From Burkholderiales bacterium 8X (GTDB lineage Bacteria; Pseudomonadota; Gammaproteobacteria; Burkholderiales; Burkholderiaceae_C): DNA of 64,000 nt. The stretch covers positions 2,678,424 through 2,742,423 of the forward strand of contig LR732703.1 in assembly GCA_902506565.1 (NCBI GenBank). The letters run 5' to 3'. A program made the translations under genes and the position numbers. The notes under the pieces are model-generated. The model was not told where the DNA came from and ran no database searches. It was given only the letters and a program-made list of their open reading frames with translations. Below are positions 46,146 through 55,521 of the stretch, in pieces (positions within the stretch are counted from its first letter, which is position 1; each line of letters begins with the position of its first letter).

Positions 46146-48509
46146 ATGAATGCATGGCGCGGTCCACGTGGGCACCGGCTCGTTGTCCTTTTCAGCGAAC
46201 GCAGTCGCGCGGCCTATGCCGCCGAAGCGGCCGAGCTGCAAGAGACCTACACCTTCGACAGCGCTTTCGGCGAGCCGCGCACCTGGCTCAAGGGCGAATA
46301 CGCCTATCTCGCGCCGAACGCGGCCGGGCTGCTGCTTGCGCGCTGCAACCTCAAGCACGACCTGGTCGAGGAAGAGCAACTCGACGACCGCGTGCTCGCC
46401 AGCTGCCGACTGCTGGTCGTGCCGAATGCGGGCCACCTGGCCGAAGCCACCATCGCCCGCATCGAGCGATGGACGCAAGACACTCAAGGCCGCCTGATGG
46501 TGACCGGCAAGACCAACCTGCCGCCCGCCCTGCTCGGACTGCGCTCGATGAAGACCGTGCCCGCCGCCGGCTACACCGGCTGGCGCTGGCTCGAAGGCTC
46601 GCCCTTCGCCAACGCGGCATGGGAGCCGCTCTATGTGAGCGGCTACGACCGCCATCGCGTGCAGGACGCCCAACCCGCCGAAGGCAGCCGCGTGTTGGCC
46701 GACCTGATGGCATTCGCCGGCGACCTGAGCCATGCCGACACGGTCGACGCGACCCGGCTCGGCGCCGGCATCGTCGCGACCGATCGAACCCTTTTCATCG
46801 CGAACCAGGTGTTCGAGCTGATCGGCGGAATGATGCAGGCCCACCTCAACGTCGAGCCGGTGCGCCACTGGGCCAACCCGACGCACTGGGGCGACACGCT
46901 GCTCTTCTTCATTCGCCGGCTGCTGCGCGACATCGGGCTCGAAGACCTCTGGTCCACTCGACTGCGCGCCTTCGGTACCTACGGCGGGGTGCTGTCGTTC
47001 CGGCACGACGTGCACGGCATGCGCGACTACACGATGCTCGACTACCAGCTGCAGAACCTGATCCCCGGCAGCTATGACATCGAGGACCCGGGCTTCTCGA
47101 CCAACATCACCGAGCCGATGGCGGCCGACTGGGTGGCCCGCACCACCCGCAACAACTTCATCGAGCCGGCGCTGCACAACGACAGCTCGATCGGCGATCC
47201 GCCCGAGGCGATCCGCGGCAAGGGACTTTTCACGCACCTGATCAACGCCGAGAAGAGCCTGGGCTTCACCGTCTGCACCTGCGGCCGCCATGCGGGCGGC
47301 CACATGCATCCGGAGACGCTGGACGCGATGGACTACCTCTATGCCAACCACGAGAGCGTGCTGGGCATGTGCACCTTCTGCTACTACCACATGATCGAGT
47401 ACGGGGTGCGTGACCCGAACGCGATGGTCGAGGGCGTGATCGGCGGCAAGGAGCTCACCTACATCACCGACCTGCGCCGCACCATCGCGACGCCGGGCAT
47501 CTGGTACCCGTTCCACGCGGTGGTCACCACCGATGCCGAGTGGCGGCCGATGCGCGGCTGGGACCGCACCCACGAGTACGACGCCGCCTATGAACTGGTC
47601 GAGACCATCTTCGCCGGCCACAGCGCGCGGCAGCGCGGCGTCGAGGACGTGCTCGAGAACGGCGTGTACAGCTTCCAGTACCACCCGGAGCTGGCGCGCG
47701 ATCCGTCGGTCAACGACGGCAAGGGCAGCCTCGACTACGTTCGCTACTGCATCAACCTGGCCGAGCGCAGCAACTACTGGATCGCGACCCAGCGCGACCT
47801 CTACCAGCGCATGGCCGACTACGAAGACCTCGTGCTGGTCACGAGCGAAGACGGCATGACCGTGACCGTGCGCAATCCGACCGATCGCCGCATCGTGGCG
47901 ATGGTGCTGGAGCAGAAGCGCCCGTTCCAGAGCGTCTGGCAGGGCGACGAGGAGCTGGTGCACATCGCGACCGGCGGCTTCGTCAGCCTGCCGCCGCTCG
48001 CGCCGCGCTCCGAGATCACGCTGGTCTTCAAGAACGAGGTGCACGAGGCGCCGCTGCTGCGCCAGCCGAGCAACAAGGGCATCGTGGTGCTGGATGCGCG
48101 GCGCCTGCCGAGCGAGGGCGAGACTCGCATCCAGGTCAGCGTCTGCCGCTCGCAGCCCTTGTGCGTCGAAGGCGTCGATCCGCTCGGCGCCTACCGGGTG
48201 CAGGTCGACGACGAGCCGGCGCGCCTTTATGCGCCGCGCATCGTCCGCACCATCCAGGCGCAGTTGAGCAACAGCAAGACCCGCAAGGACGCCGAGAAGC
48301 CGAACCTGCGCACCAAGCTCGAAGGCATCACCACCTTCCTCGACCTGATGATCGAAGGCGACCCGGACAACTTCGTCGAGCGCACCATCCGCATCACGCA
48401 GCTGCCGGCGCAGCAAGCGGAAAAGGCCAGGTTGGCGATGCTGGCGGCGACGCCGAAGAAGACAGGCCGCGTGACCCCGACCATCGAGTCGGTGCCCGCG
48501 AACGATTGA
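46146..48509 (+). CDS. Large unrecognised protein with possible amidotransferase-like and deacetylase-like domains
   Basis: 787-residue protein; I do not recognise the family. The N-terminal part (about 80-135) reads DDRVLASCRLLVVPNAGHLAEATIARIERW then GRLMVTGKTNLP, like the GATase-1-like domain of some glycoside hydrolases. The middle has VLSFRHDVHG (282-291), LHNDSSIGD (343-351) and RHAGGHMHPETLDAMDYL (381-398), whose Asp and His could form a metal site as in polysaccharide deacetylases. The C-terminal third looks like beta-sandwich (MTVTVRNPTDRRIVAMVLEQKRPF). No signal peptide or membrane segment. It follows the Opu fusion by 110 bases. The ATG at 46146 is used; the frame is open further upstream. 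Confidence 0.6.
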   Translation: MNAWRGPRGHRLVVLFSERSRAAYAAEAAELQETYTFDSAFGEPRTWLKGEYAYLAPNAAGLLLARCNLKHDLVEEEQLDDRVLASCRLLVVPNAGHLAEATIARIERWTQDTQGRLMVTGKTNLPPALLGLRSMKTVPAAGYTGWRWLEGSPFANAAWEPLYVSGYDRHRVQDAQPAEGSRVLADLMAFAGDLSHADTVDATRLGAGIVATDRTLFIANQVFELIGGMMQAHLNVEPVRHWANPTHWGDTLLFFIRRLLRDIGLEDLWSTRLRAFGTYGGVLSFRHDVHGMRDYTMLDYQLQNLIPGSYDIEDPGFSTNITEPMAADWVARTTRNNFIEPALHNDSSIGDPPEAIRGKGLFTHLINAEKSLGFTVCTCGRHAGGHMHPETLDAMDYLYANHESVLGMCTFCYYHMIEYGVRDPNAMVEGVIGGKELTYITDLRRTIATPGIWYPFHAVVTTDAEWRPMRGWDRTHEYDAAYELVETIFAGHSARQRGVEDVLENGVYSFQYHPELARDPSVNDGKGSLDYVRYCINLAERSNYWIATQRDLYQRMADYEDLVLVTSEDGMTVTVRNPTDRRIVAMVLEQKRPFQSVWQGDEELVHIATGGFVSLPPLAPRSEITLVFKNEVHEAPLLRQPSNKGIVVLDARRLPSEGETRIQVSVCRSQPLCVEGVDPLGAYRVQVDDEPARLYAPRIVRTIQAQLSNSKTRKDAEKPNLRTKLEGITTFLDLMIEGDPDNFVERTIRITQLPAQQAEKARLAMLAATPKKTGRVTPTIESVPAND

Positions 48510-48516
48510 CCGGCCG

Positions 48517-48551
48517 GAGGTCGACTTCGCCGTGATGGCGCGGCCGACCTC
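48517..48551. repeat. Inverted repeat between convergent genes
   Basis: GAGGTCG (48517-48523) pairs with CGACCTC (48545-48551), and an inner CGCC-GTGAT-GGCG pairs within it. There is no T tract, so this may be a rho-dependent or RNA-stabilising structure at the end of the large unknown gene. Confidence 0.45.
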
Positions 48552-48605
48552 TCGAAGTTCGGCGCGCCGGCGCCGGCGCAGTCGTCGCGTCGGCGGCTGC
48601 CGCCC

Positions 48606-49349
48606 TCAGTCCGCCGCCGAGCCGCCCAGGTAGGCGACCTTGATGCGCGGATCGGAGATCACCTTCGCCGCACTGTCGATCATGAAGAGCCGACCCAGCT
48701 CCATCACGATGCCGGTGTCGGAGATCTGCAGCGCGCCATGCGCGTTCTGCTCCACCACCAGCACCGTGAGCCCGCCGCTGCGCAAGCTCGCGATGGTCTC
48801 GAAAATCTGGTCCTGGTTGCCTGGCGAGAGCCCGAGCGAGGGCTCGTCCAGCAGCAGCAGGCGCGGCTCCGCCTCCAGCACCATCGCGGTTTCCAGCACC
48901 TGCTGCTCGCCGCCGCTCAGGTTGCCGGCCAGCACCTTGAGCTTGGCGCCGAGCATCGGGAAGCGCGCGATGACGCCGTCCATCGCGCGCGCCACGTCGG
49001 CCCGCTTGCGCGTGAAGGCACCCAGCTCGAGGTTCTCGCGAACCGTCATCAGCGGGAAGTTGCAGCGCCCCTGCGGCACGAAGCCGATGCCGCGCTGCAG
49101 GCGCTCGCGGGCCGAGAGCTGCTCGATCGCCGTGCCCCCGAAGCGCAGGCTGCCGCCGAAGTGGCGGTTCAGGCCGGCCACCGCCTTGAGCAGGGTCGAC
49201 TTGCCGGCGCCGTTCGGGCCGATGATGGTGGTGATGCTGCCGGCCTCGATCCGGGCGCTGAAGTCGCGCACGATCGGGTTGTCGCCATAGCCGGCCGAAA
49301 GCGCGTCGAATTCGAGCAGCGCGCTGCCCCTCGCGACGTCGTCAGTCAT
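48606..49349 (-). CDS. livF: Branched-chain amino-acid ABC ATPase LivF (operon 2)
   Basis: 247-residue ATPase. Walker A is [18 protein letters not shown], the signature LSGGEQQVLETAMVL, and Walker B LLLLDEPSLGLSPG. The H-loop is VVEQNAHGALQISD. It is the last gene of the second livK-H-M-G-F operon, starting 8 bases inside livG, the same overlap as in operon 1. Sequence differs markedly from the operon 1 LivF, so this is not a recent duplication. Confidence 0.9.
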   Translation of the reverse strand: MTDDVARGSALLEFDALSAGYGDNPIVRDFSARIEAGSITTIIGPNGAGKSTLLKAVAGLNRHFGGSLRFGGTAIEQLSARERLQRGIGFVPQGRCNFPLMTVRENLELGAFTRKRADVARAMDGVIARFPMLGAKLKVLAGNLSGGEQQVLETAMVLEAEPRLLLLDEPSLGLSPGNQDQIFETIASLRSGGLTVLVVEQNAHGALQISDTGIVMELGRLFMIDSAAKVISDPRIKVAYLGGSAAD

Positions 49350-50163
49350 GGCGGACCTCCTCCGCGGCGGCGGCCTTCTTCCCGAGATAGGCAGCCAGCA
49401 CCCGCGGATCGGTGCGGATCAGGCCGGGCGGGCCGTCCGCGATCTTGCGGCCGGCCTCGAGCACCACCACGCGCTGGCACAGGTTCATGATGAAGTCGAC
49501 GTTGTGTTCCACGATCAAGAGCGCCACGCCTTCCGAATTCAGTTGCCGGATCACGGTCTCGATGTGCCGGACCATGGTCGGGTTGACGCCGGCCACCGGC
49601 TCGTCGAGCACGACCAGCCGCGGCCGAGCCATCATGCTGGCCGCGATCGCGAGCAGCTTGCGCTGGCCGTACGACAGGATCGCGGCCGGTGCATCGGCAT
49701 AGCCGATCAGGCCGACCGTCTGCAGCAGGCCGCGCGCGCGCTCGGCGGCCGCGGCCTCCTTGTCTCGCACGGCGCGGCTTCGGCCGAGCGATGCCAGCCA
49801 GCCCGAGCCGTCGTTCTCCTGTGCCGCGACGCACAGGTTCTCGAGCAGGCTCAGCTCGTCGTAGGCCCGCACGGTCTGGAAGGTGCGCGTGAGCCCGGCC
49901 CGCGCGATGCGGTGCGGCGCCATGCCGGCAAGCGGCTGGCCGTCGAGCGTCCACTCGCCGCCGTCCACCGGCTGGAAGCCGCTGATGCAATCGATGCTGG
50001 TGCTCTTGCCAGAACCGTTCGGTCCGATCAGGCCGACGATCGCGCCCGGCTCGACCTGGTAGGACAGCGAATCGACGGCGGTGAGGCCCAGATAGCGCTT
50101 GGTGAGGCCTCGCACCTCCAGCAGGGGCTTGCTGGATGGGCTGGAGGGGCTGGACGGGCTCAT
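49342..50163 (-). CDS. livG: Branched-chain amino-acid ABC ATPase LivG (operon 2)
   Basis: 273-residue ATPase. It starts MSPSSPSSPSSKPLLEVRGLTKRYLGL; the SPSSPSS part comes from an imperfect 9-base DNA repeat. Walker A is LIGPNGSGKSTSIDCISG, the degenerate signature LSYGQRKLLAIAASM, and Walker [14 protein letters not shown]. The H-loop is VEHNVDFIMNLCQR. The ATG at 50163 overlaps the livM stop in ATGA; the frame is open through livM but not used there. Confidence 0.9.
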   Translation of the reverse strand: MSPSSPSSPSSKPLLEVRGLTKRYLGLTAVDSLSYQVEPGAIVGLIGPNGSGKSTSIDCISGFQPVDGGEWTLDGQPLAGMAPHRIARAGLTRTFQTVRAYDELSLLENLCVAAQENDGSGWLASLGRSRAVRDKEAAAAERARGLLQTVGLIGYADAPAAILSYGQRKLLAIAASMMARPRLVVLDEPVAGVNPTMVRHIETVIRQLNSEGVALLIVEHNVDFIMNLCQRVVVLEAGRKIADGPPGLIRTDPRVLAAYLGKKAAAAEEVRHD

Positions 50164-51170
50164 GGCGCCACCTCCGTGCGCGGCTTGTCGGCTGCCTCGC
50201 CATAGGGCCGGTTGCGCCAGCGCGAGATGCGGCGCCGCTCGAACCAGCCGCCGATGCCGCCGGGGAACACCAGCATCGCCGCGATCAGGATCAGGCCGTA
50301 GAGCACCATGCGGAGGTCGGTGGTGAAGCGCAGCAGGTCGGGCAGCGCCGACAGGATCGCGGTCGCGAAGAGCACGCCCCAGAAGCTGCCCGGGCCGCCG
50401 AGGATCACCATGATCAGCATCGTCTCGGTGTAGTAGAAGTCGAAGAGCGACGGGTCCGCGATCGTCAGGTAGAACACGAAGAAGGCGCCCACCACGCCCG
50501 CGAGAAACGCCGACAGCGTGACCGCCAGCAGCTTGTAGCCGAGCGGATTGATGCCCTGCGATTGCGCGAGCGGCTCGTTCAGCTTGATCGCCTTGAGCGC
50601 GCGACCGAGCCGCGACGACACCACCAGGTAGATCAGGCCGTGGCTCAGCACCGCGAAACCCATCAGCAGGTAGTAGAAGTCGGACGGCCGGTTGAGGCGC
50701 CAGGCGTTCGCGAAGCCCGGCAGGCTCAGGCTCGGCACCGGCAAGCCCGGGATGCCCATGGCGCCGCGGGTGAGCGTGACCCAGTCGCGCGAAACGATCA
50801 TGCACAGCAACGCGAAGCTGAGGGTGACGATCGCGAAGGCATGTCGCGAAAGCCGAAGCGACGAATAGCCGATGGCCAGTCCGACCACCGCGGCCAAGAG
50901 CCCTCCGGCGAGCGCACCGGCCCAGAGCGACCAGTTCAGTTCGGTCACCAGCAGCGCCGCCGCATAGGCGCCGAGCCCGAAGAAGCCGACCTGCGCGAAA
51001 GACAGCAAGCCGGTGTAGCCGTACACCAGGTTCAGGCCGCCCGAGAGCACCGAGAAGGTCGCGAAGCTGATGCCGAGCGCGAGCAGGTATTCGTTGCGCG
51101 TCATCGAAGGCAGCGCGAACAGCAGCACCAGTCCCGCCACCACCAGCGGCCATGCGAGGGTTCGCTTCAT
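50160..51170 (-). CDS. livM: Branched-chain amino-acid ABC permease LivM (operon 2)
   Basis: 336-residue permease with about ten helices, starting MKRTLAWPLVVAGLVLLFALP. Typical are LSGGLNLVYGYTGLLSFAQVGFFGLGAYAAAL and the coupling loop RLGRALKAIKLNEPLAQSQGINPLGYKLLA. It ends with a charged cytoplasmic tail (GGWFERRRISRWRNRPYGE). The ATG at 51170 overlaps the livH stop in ATGA. Confidence 0.9.
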   Translation of the reverse strand: MKRTLAWPLVVAGLVLLFALPSMTRNEYLLALGISFATFSVLSGGLNLVYGYTGLLSFAQVGFFGLGAYAAALLVTELNWSLWAGALAGGLLAAVVGLAIGYSSLRLSRHAFAIVTLSFALLCMIVSRDWVTLTRGAMGIPGLPVPSLSLPGFANAWRLNRPSDFYYLLMGFAVLSHGLIYLVVSSRLGRALKAIKLNEPLAQSQGINPLGYKLLAVTLSAFLAGVVGAFFVFYLTIADPSLFDFYYTETMLIMVILGGPGSFWGVLFATAILSALPDLLRFTTDLRMVLYGLILIAAMLVFPGGIGGWFERRRISRWRNRPYGEAADKPRTEVAP

Positions 51171-52042
51171 ACCCGCACCCCCCGGCCGAACAGCCCTTGC
51201 GGCTTGATCAACAGGATCAGGATCATGGCCGCGAAGGCCAGGCCGTCGACCATCACCTGCGGCAGGAATCCGCCGATCAGGCTTTCGAGCACGCCGAGCG
51301 AAACGGCCGCGATGGCGGCGCCCGACACGTTGCCGAGCCCGCCGATGATGATGATCGCGAAGGCCTTGAAGACGAAGGCGAAACCCATCAGCGGATGCAC
51401 CGCATAGATCGGCGCGAGCGCCGCGCCGGCCAGGCCGGAAAGCCCGATGCCGATCGCCACCGCCAGCCGCGACACCGCGCGCGCATCGATGCCGACCATG
51501 GTCGCGGCTTCGCGGTTCTGCGCCACGCCGCGCATCGCCTTGCCCACCTGCGTGCGATGCAGGATCAGGTAGAGCAGCACGAAGGCCGCGCAGCCGAGCC
51601 CGAGCGCGAACACGCGCAGCACCGGCACCCGGATGTCGCCGAGCGCGAAGTTGGCATAGGTGTAGCTGCTCTGCAGCAGCTTGGGCGTGGTCGTGAAGAG
51701 ATACACCGCGCCGTTCTGCAGCACCATCGAAAGACCGAGCGTGAGCAGGATGCTGCGCTCGAAGCTCTGGCCGCTCACCGACCGGAGCAGCGCCTCGTAC
51801 AGCACGTAGCCGAGGCAAACGGCGGCGAGCGTCACGGCGACGATGGTCGGCCAGTAGCCGATGCCCAGCCGACCCGCCAGGAAGTACGCGAACATCGCGC
51901 CGAGCATGTAGAACTCGCCGTGCGCGAAGTTCACGATCTCCAGCACGCCGAAGATGAGCGACAGGCCCATGGCGATCAGCGCATAGATGACGCCGATGAC
52001 CAGGCCGTTGATCAGCAGTTGAATGAGAAAACTGGGTTCCAC
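51167..52042 (-). CDS. livH: Branched-chain amino-acid ABC permease LivH (operon 2)
   Basis: 291-residue permease with about eight helices. It begins MEPSFLIQLLINGLVIGVIYALIAMGLSLIFGVLEIVNFAHGEFYMLGA, the LivH signature. TQVGKAMRGVAQNREAATMVGID is the ATPase-coupling loop, and ILILLIKPQGLFGRGV the usual end. It lies 124 bases after the receptor gene. Confidence 0.92.
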   Translation of the reverse strand: MEPSFLIQLLINGLVIGVIYALIAMGLSLIFGVLEIVNFAHGEFYMLGAMFAYFLAGRLGIGYWPTIVAVTLAAVCLGYVLYEALLRSVSGQSFERSILLTLGLSMVLQNGAVYLFTTTPKLLQSSYTYANFALGDIRVPVLRVFALGLGCAAFVLLYLILHRTQVGKAMRGVAQNREAATMVGIDARAVSRLAVAIGIGLSGLAGAALAPIYAVHPLMGFAFVFKAFAIIIIGGLGNVSGAAIAAVSLGVLESLIGGFLPQVMVDGLAFAAMILILLIKPQGLFGRGVRV

Positions 52043-52166
52043 GCGTAGCCTCTGCGCCGATCGGCGCGCTTGAAAGGCGGCTCGCCCGAGCCGGGCGTCG
52101 CCATCGTCGACCGAACCCGCCTTCTGCGCGGGTCCGGGACGTTCCGAAGAAGGAAGGATCGGGCGA

Positions 52167-53309
52167 TCAGGTCTTGCTGAAGCCCAGCACCGTGACCTTG
52201 CCGCCCTTGATGCCGAGGATCACGGCATTGTTGTGGACCAGGTTGTTCGCGTCGAATTCGAGCGTCGCGCCCAGGATCGACTGGAACTTGGTCTTGGCGA
52301 GCGCATCCCGCACGGCGGCCGGTTCGGTGCTGCCCGCGCGCTTGATCGCCTCGATCAGGATCTTGGTGGTCTCGTACGACTCGAAGCCGACCAGGATCGG
52401 TGCCTCGCCGCTCTTCTTGCGGTAGGCCTCGATGAAGGCCTTGTTGGCCGGCAGGTCCACGTTGAGGTCGTAGGGCTGCACGGCCACGGTGCCGTCGAGC
52501 GCGCCGCTCGCGAGGATTTCCTTCGGCACCTGGTCGACCAGCACGCGGCCGGTGAGCGGAATGCCGGCGCCCATGCCGGCCCACTGGCGCATCGCGTTCT
52601 GGAAGTCCGCGTCGATCGCGTACATCGCGATCATGGCCGGCTTCTTCGACTTGATCTTGGCGAACAGGGTGCTGAAGTCGGCGGTGCCCTTCTGATAGAA
52701 GTCGACGCTCGCAAGCTTGAGGTTGCGCTTCTTCAGGGCGGCCTCGAAGCCGGACGATCCGGCGCGGCCGAAGTCGGTGTCCTCGCCGACGAAGGCGATG
52801 TTGCCGGCCTTGCCGTCCTTCTCGAGCCAGGCGACCAGCGCGTCGAGCATGCTGGCATCGGTCGGGTTGACCTTGAAGGTCCACTTGTTGCCGCCGACGC
52901 CGGACTTCTCGGCGATCGAGGTGGCCGACGCGTTGGCCACCACGAACGGGATCTCGGCGCGCTCGACCAGCGGCATGATCGCGAGCGCGACCGAGCTGCA
53001 CAGGCCGTCGAGGATCGCGACGTACTTCTTGTCCGCGATCATCTGGGTCACGCTCTTCACGGCCTCGGCCGGGTTGCAGCGGTTGTCCTGGAAGTCGATC
53101 TCGATCTTGCGGCCCAGCACGCCGCCGGCCGCATTGGCTTCGGCGATCGCGAGCTCGGAGCCCCAGCGCGAATGCTGGCCGAAGGTGGAGACGCCGCCGG
53201 TCAGCGGAATCGACGAGCCGATCACGATCGGTGCCGGGCCGGTCTGCGCCGAGGCGGTGAACGAAGCCGCGGCGATCAGCGCGGCCAGGAGGCGGTGAAG
53301 AGTTCTCAA
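52167..53309 (-). CDS. Branched-chain amino-acid type ABC receptor LivK (operon 2), TTG start
   Basis: 380-residue periplasmic receptor. The signal peptide is MRTLHRLLAALIAAASFTASAQT, followed by IVIGSSIPLTGGVSTFGQHSRWGSELAIAEANAAGG. The only in-frame start that keeps the signal peptide is a TTG at 53309; no ATG or GTG was found upstream in frame, and the ribosome binding site is poor, so a rare start or weak expression is likely. It is the first gene of the leftward operon 2. Ligand unknown. Confidence 0.85.
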   Translation of the reverse strand: MRTLHRLLAALIAAASFTASAQTGPAPIVIGSSIPLTGGVSTFGQHSRWGSELAIAEANAAGGVLGRKIEIDFQDNRCNPAEAVKSVTQMIADKKYVAILDGLCSSVALAIMPLVERAEIPFVVANASATSIAEKSGVGGNKWTFKVNPTDASMLDALVAWLEKDGKAGNIAFVGEDTDFGRAGSSGFEAALKKRNLKLASVDFYQKGTADFSTLFAKIKSKKPAMIAMYAIDADFQNAMRQWAGMGAGIPLTGRVLVDQVPKEILASGALDGTVAVQPYDLNVDLPANKAFIEAYRKKSGEAPILVGFESYETTKILIEAIKRAGSTEPAAVRDALAKTKFQSILGATLEFDANNLVHNNAVILGIKGGKVTVLGFSKT

Positions 53310-53475
53310 GGGGTGGCTCGCAGTTGGAATGGGAATGCACCAAGCAAGACTTGCGCCTTGCTCACGGGAGCCCCCCTTGTCGCCGTCTGCCGCAGCGGTT
53401 TCGCAACTCTTTTTTGCAGCCGCGGTTCTATCACAGCGTGCCGCCCGGCGGCACCGCTCGGCGGCGCTGCCGCGT

Positions 53476-54393
53476 TCAGCGGCCTTGCGGGCCGAGCCGG
53501 TCGATCAGCGCGGCCAGCGCCTCGTATTCATCCGCCTTCAGCTCGGTGAGCGGCGTGCGCACCGGTCCCGCATCGTGCCCCACGATCTTGGCGCCGGCCT
53601 TCACGATGCTGACCGCGTAGCCCTGGCCCTTGTTCCGAATCTCGAGGTAGGGCATGAAGAACTGCTTCAACAGGCGATGCTGCGTCGCCATGTCGTCCTC
53701 GGCCACCGCGCGGTAGAAGTCCATCGCCGTCTTGGGAATGAAGTTGAAGACGGCCGACGAATACACCGGCGTTCCGAGCGCCTTGTAGGCCGCGGCATAG
53801 ACCTCGGCGGTCGGCAGCCCGCCCAGGTAGGCGAAGCGATCGCCCATGCGCAGGTGGATCGAACTCATCAGCTCGATGTCGCCGATGCCGTCCTTGAAGC
53901 CGACCAGGTTCGGGCAGCGCTCGGCCAGCTTTTCGAGGGTGGCCGGATACAGCTTGCTCTGGCCGCGGTTGTAGACGATGACGCCGAACTTCACGCTTTG
54001 GCAGACCGCCTCGACATGGGCGGCGAGGCCTTCCTGCCCGGCTTCGGTCAGGTAGTGCGGCAGCAGCAGGATGCCGTGCGCGCCGGCCTTTTCGGCGGCC
54101 TGCGCGCACTCGATCGCGAAACGGGTCGGACCGCCGGCGCCGGCAATGATCGGCACCTTGCCGCGGCAGGTGTCGACCGCCGTCCGGACGATGCCCGGGT
54201 ACTCGTTCGCGGTGAGCGAGAAGAACTCGCCGGTGCCGCCGGCTGCGAACAGCGCGCTGGCGCCGTACGGCGCCAGCCATTCGAGCCGGGCGGCATAGCT
54301 GCGCGGATCGAAGTCGCCGTTCCGGTCGAAGTCGGTCAGCGGGAAGGAAAGCAGGCCGGAGCCCATGATCGATTTGAGTTCTTGGGGATTCAT
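53476..54393 (-). CDS. kdgD: 5-dehydro-4-deoxyglucarate dehydratase
   Basis: 305-residue class I aldolase-fold enzyme that decarboxylates and dehydrates 5-dehydro-4-deoxy-D-glucarate to 2,5-dioxopentanoate. The Schiff-base lysine is Lys167 in [11 protein letters not shown], the catalytic Tyr141 lies in [10 protein letters not shown], and [17 protein letters not shown] is the substrate-carboxylate loop. The ATG at 54393 is preferred to a TTG four codons upstream. It follows a tctC receptor gene by 61 bases in a leftward pair. With GarD at 61060 it links galactarate to 2-oxoglutarate semialdehyde. Confidence 0.93.
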   Translation of the reverse strand: MNPQELKSIMGSGLLSFPLTDFDRNGDFDPRSYAARLEWLAPYGASALFAAGGTGEFFSLTANEYPGIVRTAVDTCRGKVPIIAGAGGPTRFAIECAQAAEKAGAHGILLLPHYLTEAGQEGLAAHVEAVCQSVKFGVIVYNRGQSKLYPATLEKLAERCPNLVGFKDGIGDIELMSSIHLRMGDRFAYLGGLPTAEVYAAAYKALGTPVYSSAVFNFIPKTAMDFYRAVAEDDMATQHRLLKQFFMPYLEIRNKGQGYAVSIVKAGAKIVGHDAGPVRTPLTELKADEYEALAALIDRLGPQGR

Positions 54394-54454
54394 GTCGGTT
54401 GGCAAATGAAAGCGGGGGTCGAGTCGCGCGGTCGCGCAGGCCAGCGGGCGGATC

Positions 54455-55429
54455 TCAATCGAGCTTGATCTGGGCGGCGTCCACCACCTTGGCCCAGCGC
54501 GCCCTCTCCTTCTCGAAGAAGGCTTCCTGCTCGGATGGCGCCATGGTCACCACCTCGGCGCCCTGCCCTGCGAGGCGCGAGCGGATGTCGGGCGAGCGGA
54601 TGATGCTGACCAGCTCCTTGTTGAGGCGCTGCACGATGGCATCGGGCGTTCCGCGCGCGACCAGCATGCCTTGCCAGGTGCCGGATTCGAACCCGGGCAC
54701 GCCTTGCTCCGCGATGGTCGGCACATCGCCGATGAGCGGCATGCGGGTGCCCTTCGAAACACCCAGCACCTTGAGCTTGCCGCTTTGCACATGGGGCAGC
54801 GTCGCCAGCATGCCGTTCATCAGCACCTGCGTCTGGCCGGCGACGGTGTCCTGCACCGCCTGCACGCCGCCCTTGTACGGCACGTACTGCCAGCGTGCGC
54901 CGCTCGCACGTTCGAGCGCCACGCCCGCCAGGTGCGGCGCGCTGCCGGTGGCGGTCACCGCGAAATTGAGGTCGGCGGTCTTCGACAGGGCGATCAGTTC
55001 CTTCAGGTTGTTCGCCTTGACCGACGGATGCACCACCAGCAGGTGCGGCGAGTAGGCCAGCATCGTCACGCCGCGCAAATCCTTGGACGGGTTGAAGGCC
55101 AGCTTGGTATAGACCGATGGGCTGATCGCGAGCGCGCCGACGTCGCAGAGCAGCATCGTGTAGCCATCGGGCTGCGACTTGGCGACCAGTTCGGCGCCCA
55201 AATTGCCGTTGGCCCCGGCCCGGTTCTCGACGACCACCGATTGCTTGAGCGCCTCGCCCAGTGCCTGGCTGATCGACCGCGCGATGATGTCCGAGGAGCC
55301 GCCCGGCGGATACGGAACGACGATGCGCAGGGTTTTCGACGGCCAGGTGTCCGCGGCACGCACCTGGGCTGCCGCCAGAAGGCTGCTACCCAGCGCAGCT
55401 TGGATCAGGGTTCGGCGATGGATGGTCAC
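54455..55429 (-). CDS. Tripartite tricarboxylate transporter receptor (Bug/TctC)
   Basis: 324-residue periplasmic receptor. The signal peptide is twin-arginine-like ([25 protein letters not shown]). The mature part starts [33 protein letters not shown], and [29 protein letters not shown] is the Bug signature. GTG start with a strong AAGGAGA site 6 bases upstream. Its promoter region carries the TTGTACG palindrome at 55465, and kdgD follows, so its ligand is probably an aldarate or uronate, although no TctA/TctB genes are near. Confidence 0.9.
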   Translation of the reverse strand: MTIHRRTLIQAALGSSLLAAAQVRAADTWPSKTLRIVVPYPPGGSSDIIARSISQALGEALKQSVVVENRAGANGNLGAELVAKSQPDGYTMLLCDVGALAISPSVYTKLAFNPSKDLRGVTMLAYSPHLLVVHPSVKANNLKELIALSKTADLNFAVTATGSAPHLAGVALERASGARWQYVPYKGGVQAVQDTVAGQTQVLMNGMLATLPHVQSGKLKVLGVSKGTRMPLIGDVPTIAEQGVPGFESGTWQGMLVARGTPDAIVQRLNKELVSIIRSPDIRSRLAGQGAEVVTMAPSEQEAFFEKERARWAKVVDAAQIKLD

Positions 55430-55435
55430 GATCGG

Positions 55436-55442
55436 TCTCCTT
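55436..55442 (-). promoter_or_regulatory. Ribosome binding site supporting the GTG start of tctC
   Basis: AAGGAGA on the minus strand, 6 bases before the GTG at 55429. Confidence 0.7.
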
Positions 55443-55464
55443 CATTGTTAAACACATCAGCGCA

Positions 55465-55484
55465 GTTGTACGTCATCGTACAAC
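55465..55484. promoter_or_regulatory. GntR operator candidate before tctC-kdgD
   Basis: GTTGTACG and CGTACAAC form a perfect inverted repeat around TCAT. The arms share TTGTACG with the site beside gntR/udh at 56364. It lies between the gntR 3' end and the tctC start, where the promoter of the tctC-kdgD pair must be. Confidence 0.65.
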
Positions 55485-55521
55485 CAAGAAAATGCGTCTG
55501 TCCAGCTTCACGACCTCGAAC

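Noticed and set aside
45249..48509. 1086-codon frame extending the large unknown protein upstream
   Set aside because: The extra part is a shadow of the Opu fusion gene. The ATG at 46146 fits the end of that gene and the start of recognisable protein composition.
50128..50160. Imperfect 9-base repeat encoding SPSSPSS at the livG start as a phase-variation tract
   Set aside because: Units are three codons long and imperfect, so slippage would not change the frame. It is treated as part of the coding sequence.
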